A stretch of 64,000 nt of DNA. Source: Actinomadura_C alba. Its GTDB lineage: Bacteria > Actinomycetota > Actinomycetes > Streptosporangiales > Streptosporangiaceae. Position 1 is the stretch's first letter. Each line of letters begins with the position of its first letter. Position numbers and translations under genes: made by a program. Location: NCBI RefSeq assembly GCF_039530285.1, contig NZ_BAAAOK010000028.1, forward strand, positions 62,001 to 126,000, given 5' to 3'. The notes below the pieces were generated by a model that saw only the letters and a list, made by a program, of their open reading frames with translations, was not told the origin of the DNA and searched no databases. This document shows positions 54,373 to 63,240 of the stretch, one piece after another.

Positions 54373-54624
54373 GTGAGCGATACCAAGATCCTTCCAGAGA
54401 GTGATATCCGGCCAGATCTTTCGCACGGTGACGGCGATCACGAGCGGTTCGCCCACTATGTGAAGAAGGCGAAAATCACCGAGAGCGCCGTGACGGGCAC
54501 CCCGGTCATCGCCCTGTGCGGCAAGGTGTGGGTGCCGAACCGGGACCCGAAGAAGTACCCGGTGTGCCCGGAGTGCAAAGAGATCTATGAGTCGATGTCC
54601 CCCGGCAAGGACGGCGGCGAATAA
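54373..54624 (+). CDS. DUF3039 small zinc-binding protein
   Basis: 83 residues. Cys residues in ALCGKVWVP and YPVCPECKEIYE form a likely one-zinc site, preceded by HERFAHYVKKAKI with two His. The family is restricted to actinobacteria, highly conserved and of unknown function, and is often next to the helicase gene that follows here. The GTG is at 54373. Confidence 0.9.
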   Translation: MSDTKILPESDIRPDLSHGDGDHERFAHYVKKAKITESAVTGTPVIALCGKVWVPNRDPKKYPVCPECKEIYESMSPGKDGGE

Positions 54625-54734
54625 GGCCGGCGTGCCCACCGCCCCCGGCCGGCTCCTGTGACGGAGTCGCCGATCGGGGATCGCCGGGCGGGTCGGCACA
54701 TGTTGTCGGCGGCTCTCGGTAGCCTTTGACAACC

Positions 54735-56510
54735 GTGAGCACTTTCGCCGCATCCAGCATGCCCCCGGCGTTCCCCGAACGGGCCGCCTGGGGGACCGCC
54801 TCCTCCCTGCGCGCCTGGCAACAGCAGGCTCTGGAGCTGTACTTCCGCCCCGACACCGAGTCCGGTCCCCGCGACTTCCTCGCGGTGGCGACCCCCGGAG
54901 CAGGAAAGACCACGTTCGCCCTCCGCCTCGCGCGGGAGCTGCTGCACCGCCGGGTGGTCACCGCACTCACCGTGATCTGCCCCACAGAGCACCTCAAGCG
55001 GCAGTGGGCCGAGTCGGCCGAGCGGGTCGGCATCAAGCTCGATCCCGAGTTCAAGAACGCGCAGGGCCGCACCGCCAAGGACTTCGACGGCGTCGCGGTG
55101 ACCTATGCCACCGTCGCCGCGCACCCGGCACTGCACCGCGGCCGCACCGAGAACCGCAAGACGCTGGTCATCTTCGACGAGGTGCACCACGCCGGCGATG
55201 GGCTGTCCTGGGGCGACGCGGTGCGCGAGGCGTTCGAACCCGCCGCGCGCCGGCTCGCGCTGAGCGGCACGCCCTTTCGCACCGACATCAACCCCATCCC
55301 GTTCGTGATGTACGAGGAGGGTCCCGACGGCATCCGGCGCAGCCGTGCCGACTACACCTACGGCTACGGGCCCGCGCTCGCCGACGGAGTCGTACGACCG
55401 GTGATCTTCCTGGCCTACGCGGGGGAGATGCGGTGGCGCACCCGCGCCGGCGACGAGATCACCGCGACGCTGGGCGAACCGCTCACCCAGGACCAGACCG
55501 CCCAGGCGTGGCGGGCCGCCCTCGACCCGAAGGGCGACTGGATCCGGCAGGTCATCACGGCCGCCGACCGGCGGCTGACCGAGGTGCGCCGCGGCATGCC
55601 CGACGCGGGCGGCCTCGTGATCGCCACCGACCACGACACCGCGCGCGCCTACGCCAAGATGATCCGCAGCGTGACCGGCCAGGGTGCCACCGTCGTCCTC
55701 TCCGACGATCCGTCGGCGAGCCGGAAGATCAAGCACTTCACCGGCTCCGAGGACCGGTGGATGGTCGCGGTCCGCATGGTCTCTGAGGGCGTCGACATCC
55801 CCCGGCTCGCGGTGGGCGTCTACGCGACCTCCACCTCGACCCCGCTGTTCTTCGCGCAGGCGATCGGGCGCTTCGTGCGTGCGCGGCGGCGCGGCGAGAC
55901 CGCGTCGGTCTTCCTGCCCTCGGTGCCGACCCTCATGGGCCATGCCGCCGAGATGGAGACCGAGCGCGACCACGTGCTCGACCGGTCGGTGCGAGAGGAC
56001 GGGCTCGACGACGACCTGCTCGCCGAGGCCAACCGCGAGCGTGACACCAAGGACGTGATCGGAGAGGAACTGCCGTTCGAGACGGTCGAGGCGTCCGCGC
56101 AGTTCGACCGGGTGCTCTACGACGGCGGCGAGTTCGGCATGCAGGTCGCGCCCGGCTCCGACGAGGAGGAGGACTTCCTCGGCATCCCCGGTCTGCTCGA
56201 GCCCGAACAAGTGACCCAGCTGCTGCGCCAGCGGCAGGCCGAGCAATTTGCCGCCCAGCGCAAGCGCACCGCGTCCGAGCCGGACGACCCCTCCGCCGGC
56301 CGCACCGCCGCCGAGGACATCCACGCCCTCCGCAAGGAGCTGAACGGCCTTGTCGGGGCGTGGCACCACCGCACCGGCCAGCCGCACGGCGTCATCCACA
56401 ACGAGCTGCGCAGGACCTGTGGAGGGCCGCCGGCCGCCCAGGCCTCGGGCGAGGATCTGCGCAAGCGCATCGCCAAGATCCGGGACTGGGCGACCAGGCG
56501 AGGCGCCTGA
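54735..56510 (+). CDS. XPB/SSL2-type DEAD/DEAH helicase
   Basis: 591-residue superfamily 2 helicase. Motif I is ATPGAGKTTFAL, motif II is FDEVHH, motif III is LSGTPFR, and motif VI lies in QAIGRFVRARRRGE. Motif V is in MVSEGVDIPRLAVGVYA. A C-terminal extension of about 190 residues has acidic (SDEEEDFLG) and helical parts. It resembles bacterial proteins annotated as DNA repair helicases, but its substrate is not established. The GTG at 54735 was chosen over a TTG nine bases earlier. It follows DUF3039 by 110 bases. Confidence 0.9.
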   Translation: MSTFAASSMPPAFPERAAWGTASSLRAWQQQALELYFRPDTESGPRDFLAVATPGAGKTTFALRLARELLHRRVVTALTVICPTEHLKRQWAESAERVGIKLDPEFKNAQGRTAKDFDGVAVTYATVAAHPALHRGRTENRKTLVIFDEVHHAGDGLSWGDAVREAFEPAARRLALSGTPFRTDINPIPFVMYEEGPDGIRRSRADYTYGYGPALADGVVRPVIFLAYAGEMRWRTRAGDEITATLGEPLTQDQTAQAWRAALDPKGDWIRQVITAADRRLTEVRRGMPDAGGLVIATDHDTARAYAKMIRSVTGQGATVVLSDDPSASRKIKHFTGSEDRWMVAVRMVSEGVDIPRLAVGVYATSTSTPLFFAQAIGRFVRARRRGETASVFLPSVPTLMGHAAEMETERDHVLDRSVREDGLDDDLLAEANRERDTKDVIGEELPFETVEASAQFDRVLYDGGEFGMQVAPGSDEEEDFLGIPGLLEPEQVTQLLRQRQAEQFAAQRKRTASEPDDPSAGRTAAEDIHALRKELNGLVGAWHHRTGQPHGVIHNELRRTCGGPPAAQASGEDLRKRIAKIRDWATRRGA

Positions 56511-56528
56511 CCCGGGCCGAGCCGCGCG

Positions 56529-57050
56529 TCAGCCGCCCGATCCGGTGACGTTCAGTTCTTCGACGATCTGCCGCACCGCCTTGTCGGGGGTGTCGTTGAC
56601 CGACACCTCCACGGCGTTCTCGTCGGGCTCGGGCGGCTCGAGTTCACGGAACTGCGTCTCCAGCAGTTCGGCCGGGAAGAAATGCCCCTTGCGGGCGGTG
56701 ATGCGCTGCTTGATGAGCTCACGGTCGCCGGTGAGGAACACCGACCGTACCCCCGGGCGGCGCAGGATGTCCCGGTAGCGCCGCTTCAGTGCCGAGGTGC
56801 TCACGACGGCGGGCTCGCCTCTCGCCAGACGTTCGTCGATCCAGCGCGCGATGGCGCGCAGCCACGGCATCCGGTCGTCATCGGTGAGCGGGACGCCGGC
56901 CCGCATCTTCTCGATGTTGGCCTCGGGATGGAAGTCGTCGGCCTCCGCGTAGTCCCAGCCGAGACGCTCGGCCAGTGCCCTGCCGACCGTGGTCTTGCCG
57001 CTTCCCGAGACCCCGGTGACCAGGATGACGGATGTCGGGGGGGCGTCCAT
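56529..57050 (-). CDS. Gluconokinase
   Basis: 173-residue P-loop kinase that makes 6-phosphogluconate. Walker A is GVSGSGKTT, followed by the diagnostic EADDFHPEANIEKMRAGVPL, given here in part, and RKGHFFPAELLETQF near the end. I chose the ATG at 57050, three bases after GGGAGGT; an ATG 12 bases earlier lies within that site. It converges on the helicase gene with an 18-base gap. Confidence 0.93.
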   Translation of the reverse strand: MDAPPTSVILVTGVSGSGKTTVGRALAERLGWDYAEADDFHPEANIEKMRAGVPLTDDDRMPWLRAIARWIDERLARGEPAVVSTSALKRRYRDILRRPGVRSVFLTGDRELIKQRITARKGHFFPAELLETQFRELEPPEPDENAVEVSVNDTPDKAVRQIVEELNVTGSGG

Positions 57051-57113
57051 GCGACCTCCCATCGTGGGCGATGTCGACGCACGCCGTGCGGGCCGGTTCG
57101 GCGGCCGGGTGGC

Positions 57114-57692
57114 TCAGCTCCGTACGACGGGCTCGCCGACCAGCGTGATGTCCGCGGCCCGCAGCTGAGACAGCGCCCGGTCCGTGGTCTCTTTGGCGAC
57201 GCCCGCGGTCATGTCCAGCAGGACCTTCGTGCGGAACCCGGCGCGGGCCGCGTCGAGCGCGGTGGCGCGGACGCAGTGGTCGGTGGCGATGCCGACGATG
57301 TCGACCTCGTCGACGTCACGTTCGCGCAGCCAGTCGCCCAGCACGGTGCCGTCGTCGGCCGAGCCCTCGAAACCGCTGTAGGCCGCGGCGTGATGTCCCT
57401 TGCTGAACACCGCCTCGATCGGGGCGAGCAGCAGGTTCTGGTGGAAGTCGACGCCCGGCGTGCCCACGACGCAGTGCGGTGGCCAGGTGTCGGTGTAATC
57501 CGGGTCGGCGGCGAAGTGCGCGCCCGGATCGATGTGGAAGTCCCGGGTGGCCACGATGTGCGCGTAATCGTCGCGGCGCTTGGCGACGTGCCCCGAGATG
57601 GCCGTGGCGACCTCTCCGCCGCCCCCGACGGGCATTGACCCGCCCTCGCAGAAGTCGTTCTGCACATCCACGATGATCAAGGCTCTGCTCAT
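57114..57692 (-). CDS. pncA: Nicotinamidase
   Basis: 192-residue isochorismatase-fold amidase that turns nicotinamide into nicotinate for NAD recycling. The triad is Asp9 (IIVDVQNDF), Lys98 (VFSKGHH) and Cys140 (GIATDHCVRATA). The metal ligands are Asp51, His53 and His59 in TRDFHIDPGAHF. The cis-peptide motif precedes Cys. GGGAGG is five bases before the ATG. In mycobacteria this enzyme activates pyrazinamide. Confidence 0.93.
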   Translation of the reverse strand: MSRALIIVDVQNDFCEGGSMPVGGGGEVATAISGHVAKRRDDYAHIVATRDFHIDPGAHFAADPDYTDTWPPHCVVGTPGVDFHQNLLLAPIEAVFSKGHHAAAYSGFEGSADDGTVLGDWLRERDVDEVDIVGIATDHCVRATALDAARAGFRTKVLLDMTAGVAKETTDRALSQLRAADITLVGEPVVRS

Positions 57693-57784
57693 GCCCGCCT
57701 CCCGTGTCATCCCGCCAGGACTGGACGCTACCCCCGGGGAGATCGTCTCATGTCCCGGCCGGCCGGGCGGAGTCGCCGTGCTGG

Positions 57785-58591
57785 TCAGTCGCGAGGCGCC
57801 TTGCGGTCGCCACGCCCCGTTCGCGCGAGCTGCCGGCTCTGGGCGACCAGTCGCCCGGCCGAGTCCCACACCTCGACCTCCTCGTCGAACCAGCCGTCGT
57901 TGACCAGCCGGCCACTGCCGTACAGGGTCAGCCAGCCGGGCGCGGGCACGGCGCGCATCTGCCAGGTGAGCTCCACCGTCGGTGCCCACCCGGACGAGCC
58001 CGTGTTGAGCACGACGGGCGGCAGGGCGTCGACCGCGAGCGCGAGCGCGAAGGCGTCCGGCTCGTGGTCCTCCCGCAACCGGAAGTAGGCGCGTGACTCG
58101 GGCCGTCCGGTCGGTCGCCCGTCCAGCCATCCCATGGTGGCCGGATCGAAGCGGGTGTCGACCCGGTCGGCGAATCCGCGGTCCCGCTCACCGGCGTCGA
58201 AGGCGACGCACGCGTCGATGGGCGGCATGGGCGGACGCTCGCCCGACCAGGCCGGGGTCGCGTCGGGATCCAGCGTGCCGGTGGTCACGGTCGCGTCGAC
58301 CACCGGCCGGTCGTCCTGGGCGAGGGTCACGCGGAAGACGGCGGCGGTGCGCCCGGTCTTCCGTGATTCCACCCACACTTCGGCGGGTCCCGGCCGGGCG
58401 ACGCGCAGGAAGTTCGCGCTGGTCGCCACGGGGTGCGCGTGCGAAGAGACGTCGACGGCGGCGCGCAGGAGCGGGGCCATCAGGTAGCCGCCGTTGAGCG
58501 CCTCATCGAAGCCGAAGCCTCCGTCGAGTTCAGCCTGGTAGCGGCCCTCTTCGAGGCGTCGTACCGCCGTGGCCCGACCGAACCTGCTCAT
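57785..58591 (-). CDS. Acyl-CoA thioesterase (double hotdog, TesB-like)
   Basis: 268 residues made of two hotdog domains. The first has the family stretch FDEALNGGYLMAPLLRAAV, the second LNTGSSGWAPTVELTWQMRAVP, given in parts, and the conserved end AGRLVAQSRQLARTG. It probably hydrolyses acyl-CoA; the chain length is unknown. The ATG at 58591 follows GTGGAG. It is divergent from the DUF3825 gene. Confidence 0.85.
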   Translation of the reverse strand: MSRFGRATAVRRLEEGRYQAELDGGFGFDEALNGGYLMAPLLRAAVDVSSHAHPVATSANFLRVARPGPAEVWVESRKTGRTAAVFRVTLAQDDRPVVDATVTTGTLDPDATPAWSGERPPMPPIDACVAFDAGERDRGFADRVDTRFDPATMGWLDGRPTGRPESRAYFRLREDHEPDAFALALAVDALPPVVLNTGSSGWAPTVELTWQMRAVPAPGWLTLYGSGRLVNDGWFDEEVEVWDSAGRLVAQSRQLARTGRGDRKAPRD

Positions 58592-58761
58592 GCACACTCC
58601 ACCGCGGCTCTAGAATCACGTTCGAGTTGCACTGTACCTCTCGCGATGCGGACGTCGGCGGGCGTACCCGAGCGGCACTTGTTGCGTTCATGACAGGTGG
58701 GGTGAACGGGGTCGATGTGGGAGCAACTACTCTGGTGTATTCCCTGACTCGGAGAGACGCA

Positions 58762-59832
58762 GTGACGCTGCACGAATCGAAGCATGCCGGCTACACCGAT
58801 CGCGGCCGGCTGCACCAGCACTTCGCCGCAGACCCCTCGGCACCGGCGGCGCAGCCCGCGACCGAGCCCGCCACCCCGCAGCCCGCCACCCCGCTGCCGC
58901 CGATCCCCGGTGGCCAGCCGCCGGCGGGTCAGGCGCCGCTCCCGGGCGGGTCGTCGGCCCGCCCGGTGGGCCGATCGCCCATTCCGAGCGCGCCGTCGCC
59001 GCTTCCGGGTGCTTCGGCGATGCCCGGAGCCGTACCTGCGGGGCAGCGTCGGCCGCAGCGCGCGCTCTACGGACACGCGGATCTCGGCGCCGGCACCGGC
59101 GAGGACGACGGCTTCGTCCGGCTCGCCCGGCTGGCCGAGCCGGAGCGATGGGCCGGGCCCGCCGCCACCCGGCACGACGAGACCTGGGTTCTGCGGGAGT
59201 ACGTCGAGTGGACCTTCGAGCGTCTCCAGCAGCAGCGCCTCGTGGTGACCTCGCCCGACGGCGGCCACAGCGTCTTCAACACCGGTCTGGCGACCACGCA
59301 GCAGGAGGTCATCTACGGTCTCTTCACGCCCAACGCCGACCCCGACGGCCCGCCCTGGCAACTGGGCGGCTGGCTGCCGGAGGGCGACCGGACGCTGCTC
59401 GACCACTTTCCGGAACTCCCGGGCCTCGCGACCTACACCGACGAGCCGGGTGATTTCGTGTACGACTGGCGGCGCGAGCTGACGGTCGTGCCGAAACAGC
59501 TCCTCGAGTCCAAGGACAGCCTGGCGGTGCTGCCGGGGCCGCTGCGCAGCAACCCCTACCAGGCGAGTCTCGTCCTCGAGGGAGCCGTCCGGCGAGCGGA
59601 GTCCCGCGTACGTCGCAGTCACCGGGTCGCCGTGCCGTGCTGGGACCCGGCGTACGAGCGCGTGCAGTTGCTGCTGCCGCTGGCGTTGACCACGCCCGAG
59701 AGCGTCGACGTGGCGCTGGTCGTGTCAGGCGAAGGTGAGGGGTACCGGGGGCACATGGTGCTGGGTCTCGACGTGGCCTACGCGCGGGCCCGTCTGATCG
59801 CCCGCCCGGAGGAGTGGCTCACCGGCGAGTGA
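58762..59832 (+). CDS. DUF3825 domain protein with Pro-rich N-terminal region
   Basis: 356 residues. Residues 15-105 are rich in Pro, Ala and Gly (ATEPATPQPATPLPPIPGG) and probably disordered. From about 110 the DUF3825 domain begins: ALYGHADLGAGTGEDDGF, then VFNTGLATTQQEVIYGLFTPN and LPLALTTPESVDVALVV near the end. The family has no proven function; in other bacteria the domain occurs with RNA-binding modules. GGAGAG is six bases before the GTG at 58762. It stands alone and is followed by a strong terminator. Confidence 0.82.
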   Translation: MTLHESKHAGYTDRGRLHQHFAADPSAPAAQPATEPATPQPATPLPPIPGGQPPAGQAPLPGGSSARPVGRSPIPSAPSPLPGASAMPGAVPAGQRRPQRALYGHADLGAGTGEDDGFVRLARLAEPERWAGPAATRHDETWVLREYVEWTFERLQQQRLVVTSPDGGHSVFNTGLATTQQEVIYGLFTPNADPDGPPWQLGGWLPEGDRTLLDHFPELPGLATYTDEPGDFVYDWRRELTVVPKQLLESKDSLAVLPGPLRSNPYQASLVLEGAVRRAESRVRRSHRVAVPCWDPAYERVQLLLPLALTTPESVDVALVVSGEGEGYRGHMVLGLDVAYARARLIARPEEWLTGE

Positions 59833-59906
59833 CGGTATGCACAACCCTCGGGTTCCTTCGCTCGCCTAGCGTGGCCTGCGGTTCCGATGCGGTTGGGGGA
59901 ACGCGC

Positions 59907-59937
59907 GTCTCGCCCCGGCCGGCGGCCGGGGCGAGAC
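59907..59937. terminator. Bidirectional terminator
   Basis: Arms GTCTCGCCCCGGCC and GGCCGGGGCGAGAC form a perfect 14-bp stem with loop GGC, between convergent genes. The right arm ends seven bases before the stop of the minus-strand gene. Confidence 0.85.
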
Positions 59938-59943
59938 AGGGTG

Positions 59944-61149
59944 TCAGCGCGGCGGCTCCGCGTTGGTCCATTCGGTGACCTCGAACACCTGGTACGCGGC
60001 CACCTCGCCGGGGCGGTGGAACCTGTCGGGCATGTTCTCGGCCGTCAGACTGCGAGGCTTGCCGTCGTCCCCCGTGGGGAGTTTCCGGCTGCCCCGCGGC
60101 GGCGTCGCCACCAGGTCCCGGATGGCCAGCAGCTTGCCGGTGACGGGGTTGATGATCCACTGGCGCCGGTAGGTGCCGAGTTGTTTGGGGGCGGTGAACA
60201 GGCCCAGGGGCATGGTGGTCTCCAGCGGCAGGGAGATCACCGTTCCGATGCGGCCCGCCGGATCGGTCGCCTCGCCCTCGGCCTTGACGCCGGGCAGGGC
60301 CGCGAGCATCCGGAACGCCGCCGCTCGCACCTTGGGCGGAGCGGGTGCCGTGGACAGCAGGGTCCCGGCCACATCGCTCAGCGCGCGGACGCGCTCCTGG
60401 CCTCGCAGGGCCCGGATCGGTTCCGTCTCGGTCTTCGTGGTGTACGCGTGCCAGTTGCCCTCGAGGCTCAGCAGGGCCTTCTCCAGCGCCTTCGGCTGGG
60501 TGGGCAGCTCGGCGATCTGTTCGGTGGTCAGACCGAAGAATCGGTCATTGGCCGGCATCCGAAATGGCGCCTGCCTCCCGGCCGGCGGGTTCATTTGCAA
60601 CGCCACCGTCCGCCCCGCCCCCTCCGCGTCCGGTATCCGGACCCAATTGGGCGATCCCGCCGCCTCCCACTTCTGCTTGTCCTGGGCGGTGAGCGGAACG
60701 TCGGGCAGGTCGAGGTGGCCCTGGCGCCCCTTGCCGCTCCGGTCGGTCCAGACCTCGGACCCCTGCCTCGAATCGACCTTGTAGTGGTTCGCCGCGCTCT
60801 TGCCGACCGCGTGAATCTCGCCGCTGATGGTCCTGGTGTGCCAGTACTTGCCGATCGGGGCCTTCTCCGCGTTGGTGGCGGCCACCAGCAGAACGTTGCC
60901 CTTCTGAGGAACGGCCCCGTTCTTGCCAGGGCCGGGAGCCGAACTCTCGCTTGGTGCCAGGGAGACGGCGACCACGGCCCCTGCGGCCACGGCGGCCGTC
61001 GCCGCCAGGCTCACCAGCGGAATCCTGAAACTGCGCCGAGGGCGTTGCTTGACATCGGCCCGCCAGCTGGTGCGCAGGGCGATCCGGTCCGGGTGCTCCT
61101 GCTCGGCCAGTGCCGTCCGCATCTGCCGCAATGCGTCGAGTTCATCCAT
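59944..61149 (-). CDS. CU044_5270-type membrane partner of an ECF sigma factor
   Basis: 401 residues. An N-terminal cytoplasmic part of about 40 residues (DELDALRQMRTALAEQEHP), one membrane helix (LVSLAATAAVAAGAVVAVSLA) and a large outer domain with repeated WTDRSG, NWVRIP and ATPPRG-like turns. The ATG overlaps the sigma-factor stop as ATGGATGA, so the two are translated together. It probably holds the sigma factor inactive or senses a signal outside. It lacks a zinc-binding anti-sigma motif. Confidence 0.82.
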   Translation of the reverse strand: MDELDALRQMRTALAEQEHPDRIALRTSWRADVKQRPRRSFRIPLVSLAATAAVAAGAVVAVSLAPSESSAPGPGKNGAVPQKGNVLLVAATNAEKAPIGKYWHTRTISGEIHAVGKSAANHYKVDSRQGSEVWTDRSGKGRQGHLDLPDVPLTAQDKQKWEAAGSPNWVRIPDAEGAGRTVALQMNPPAGRQAPFRMPANDRFFGLTTEQIAELPTQPKALEKALLSLEGNWHAYTTKTETEPIRALRGQERVRALSDVAGTLLSTAPAPPKVRAAAFRMLAALPGVKAEGEATDPAGRIGTVISLPLETTMPLGLFTAPKQLGTYRRQWIINPVTGKLLAIRDLVATPPRGSRKLPTGDDGKPRSLTAENMPDRFHRPGEVAAYQVFEVTEWTNAEPPR

Positions 61150-61717
61150 CGATCTTCTCCTCGGGGAGGGTCTTGCGGAGCTTGATCCGGGCCCGGTGGA
61201 TCTTGGTCTTGACGGTGCCGAGGGGCAGATCGAGCGTCGCCGCGATTTCCGCGTACGACATCTCCCCCCAGGCCAGCAGCAGGACGGCACTGCGCTCCTG
61301 CGCGCTCAGCGAGGCCAGGGCCTTCGCCAGCCGGGGGCCGAGCGCCGCGGCCGACGCGCGGTCGCTGGCCAGGTCGGCGACACCGTCCTCGGCGGGGTCC
61401 ACACCGGTCCGGGCGAACGCCCGGTACATGCGGGTCTCCTGCCGATGGTGCTTGGCGATCAGGTTGCTGGCGATGCCCCACAACCACGCGCTGAACTCCG
61501 CGCGCCCATCGAACCTCGCCCGCTGCCGGAACGCGGTCGTGAACGTCTCCGAGACCAGGTCGTCGGCGAGGACGAGGCCGAGGCGCCGCTTGATGTACGC
61601 GTGGAGCCGCGGCGAGTGGCGGCGGAACAATTCACCGAACGCTTCAGGGTCTTCCAGAGAGGCGGCGACGATCCTCGAATCGTCCAGCTCATCTCTGGCA
61701 TGACTCACCATGCCCAT
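61142..61717 (-). CDS. ECF-type RNA polymerase sigma factor
   Basis: 191 residues. Region 2 is FGELFRRHSPRLHAYIKRRLG, given here in part, with LVSETFTTAFRQ and FSAWLWGIASNLIAKHHRQ. Region 4 has LSAQERSAVLLLAWGEMSYAEIAATL and the recognition helix LPLGTVKTKIHRAR. The intervening linker is Ala/Asp-rich. The ATG at 61717 follows GAGacgcct. It overlaps the start of its membrane partner by eight bases. Confidence 0.92.
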   Translation of the reverse strand: MGMVSHARDELDDSRIVAASLEDPEAFGELFRRHSPRLHAYIKRRLGLVLADDLVSETFTTAFRQRARFDGRAEFSAWLWGIASNLIAKHHRQETRMYRAFARTGVDPAEDGVADLASDRASAAALGPRLAKALASLSAQERSAVLLLAWGEMSYAEIAATLDLPLGTVKTKIHRARIKLRKTLPEEKIDG

Positions 61718-61879
61718 AGGCGTCTCTTCATGGGATGCGTCCTCCGTGATCAGGGGGTGCTGACACCCTCCTCTATCCCGAAGCCCGCTCCCGGGTTCCA
61801 CCCAGGTCGTTGGGGCATCGGGGTGCACGCCGTCCGAATTCGGTGGCCGGCGCCCGCGGGGGCGATTTACGTTCGGTCG

Positions 61880-62437
61880 GTGACGGCCGCGGACATCGAC
61901 CAGCAGATCACGCCGATCGCCGACTCATTGAGAGCCACGGCGCACGCCGTAGGGCATCCCGACCTCGCCGAACGCCTGGTGTCGACACTGCGCGCCGCCA
62001 TGGCGGCACTGGACGCGCTGCCGCGCACGGACGACTTCTGGGCGGGATGGGCCAACGACCGGCCCACGATCACCAAGCTCTCCGAATACGCGGGGGCCCG
62101 TCTCGACCGCGATCCCGATGATTTCCTCGCCGGCCGGACGCTCGTCGCGCTCGCGTTGTCGTACGGCGCCAACGACGGGGGACTGCCGTACCTCACCGCC
62201 GAACTCGCCGCGGACGCCGCCGCCGTGGGCGACGCGGTGATCGCGGCGCAGTGGATCTGGTCCGAGATCGGCCTGGACACCACGTACGAACTGCGTCGGA
62301 CGCTCTCCGCCGCCGACCGGACCGTGGTGGAACGCCTGACACGGGACGGTCAGGGCTGGACCGCGGTGGCCGCCCGGATCGCCCTGGACGTCCTGGACGG
62401 CGCCGGCCTCGATGAGGCGTACACCCGGCACCGCTGA
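61880..62437 (+). CDS. Hypothetical all-helical protein
   Basis: 185 residues, predicted mostly alpha-helical, acidic, with no membrane segment. Notable stretches are TDDFWAGWANDRPTITKLSEY and AGRTLVALALSYGAND. I recognise no family. The GTG at 61880 lies in ggTCGGTGacg with no clear ribosome-binding site. It is divergent from the sigma-factor gene. Confidence 0.65.
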   Translation: MTAADIDQQITPIADSLRATAHAVGHPDLAERLVSTLRAAMAALDALPRTDDFWAGWANDRPTITKLSEYAGARLDRDPDDFLAGRTLVALALSYGANDGGLPYLTAELAADAAAVGDAVIAAQWIWSEIGLDTTYELRRTLSAADRTVVERLTRDGQGWTAVAARIALDVLDGAGLDEAYTRHR

Positions 62438-62480
62438 GGAACACCGACCCGGATCGGAAGGGCCGGGGGTCGTCCGGCGG

Positions 62481-63200
62481 TCATGGGTCGTCGGGGTCGT
62501 CTTCGTACGGCGTCTCTTCGAGGAGGCGCAGGTTGATGTCCTGGGCCCACTCCGCGGCGAACCGCTTCACCCGCAGCACCTCCTCATGATCCAGCCCGTA
62601 CTCTGCGAACTCGGCGTCATCGCGGAGTTCGGCGCTCTCCAGCCGGGCGGCGAGCCGCTCGAGCGAGAAATCGGGCTCATGTGAGCGGCCCAGCCACTCC
62701 AGCCGCTCGAAGCCGTAGATGTCGGCGAGGGAGGCGGCGTCGATGAGGTCGCGCGCGACGCCTCTTCCGTGGACCTCCCGCATCCTCAGCCCTATCGCGT
62801 CGTCAAAGCCGACCACGGGGAAGCCGACCACGGGGAAGCCGACCACGGGGCAGGAGCCGAGCACGGTCGGTGTCACGCTCAGCGAGGCGGCCATGATGTC
62901 GATCTCGCAGGACTCGGCCGAGGCCGGGTCGGTGACGACGAGCCGGGCGGAGCCCTCGTCGCCGGTGGCCGTCTCGACCTCGAGCCCCCGCGCCCGGTAG
63001 TCCTCCGCGATCTGGGCCGCCACCCGGCCGGCCGGCAGCGGACCGGTGGTCACGAGATCGAGCCCCCGGCTCGGCCGGTCGACCAGCCCGTGGGCCTTCA
63101 TGGCGTAGGCCCCGGCCAGGAACAATCCGTACTCCTCGCACCGGCCGAGCACGGATTCGATCAGCCGCCGGTGGAACGGCGGCAGCACGGGCGGCGTCAT
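62481..63200 (-). CDS. AbiEii-like nucleotidyltransferase family protein with altered active site
   Basis: 239 residues of the nucleotidyltransferase fold used by AbiEii toxins. The motif region reads LAGAYAMKAHGLVDRPSRGLDLVT: the expected GG and DxD are GA and GLD, so the first metal-binding Asp is missing. A third acid is in SCEIDIMAA. Before DDAIGLRMREV the peptide PVVGF is repeated three times through an exact 15-bp repeat. The fragment RGVARDLIDAASLADIYGF is the usual AbiEii C-terminal segment. No AbiEi-type antitoxin is next to it, so it may be a degraded or repurposed member. Confidence 0.75.
   Translation of the reverse strand: MTPPVLPPFHRRLIESVLGRCEEYGLFLAGAYAMKAHGLVDRPSRGLDLVTTGPLPAGRVAAQIAEDYRARGLEVETATGDEGSARLVVTDPASAESCEIDIMAASLSVTPTVLGSCPVVGFPVVGFPVVGFDDAIGLRMREVHGRGVARDLIDAASLADIYGFERLEWLGRSHEPDFSLERLAARLESAELRDDAEFAEYGLDHEEVLRVKRFAAEWAQDINLRLLEETPYEDDPDDP
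62806..62850 (-). repeat. Three exact 15-bp repeats (PVVGF) in the AbiEii-like gene
   Basis: AAGCCGACCACGGGG (as on the + strand) occurs three times in tandem without mismatch at 62806, 62821 and 62836. Perfect identity suggests recent expansion. Each unit keeps the frame. Confidence 0.9.
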
Positions 63201-63240
63201 GTCCCGAGTATCGGTGAGACCCGGGCCGGTCGCCCGCCGA

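Noticed and set aside
62481..63200. Active AbiE toxin-antitoxin system
   Set aside because: No AbiEi-type partner on either side and the DxD motif is altered.
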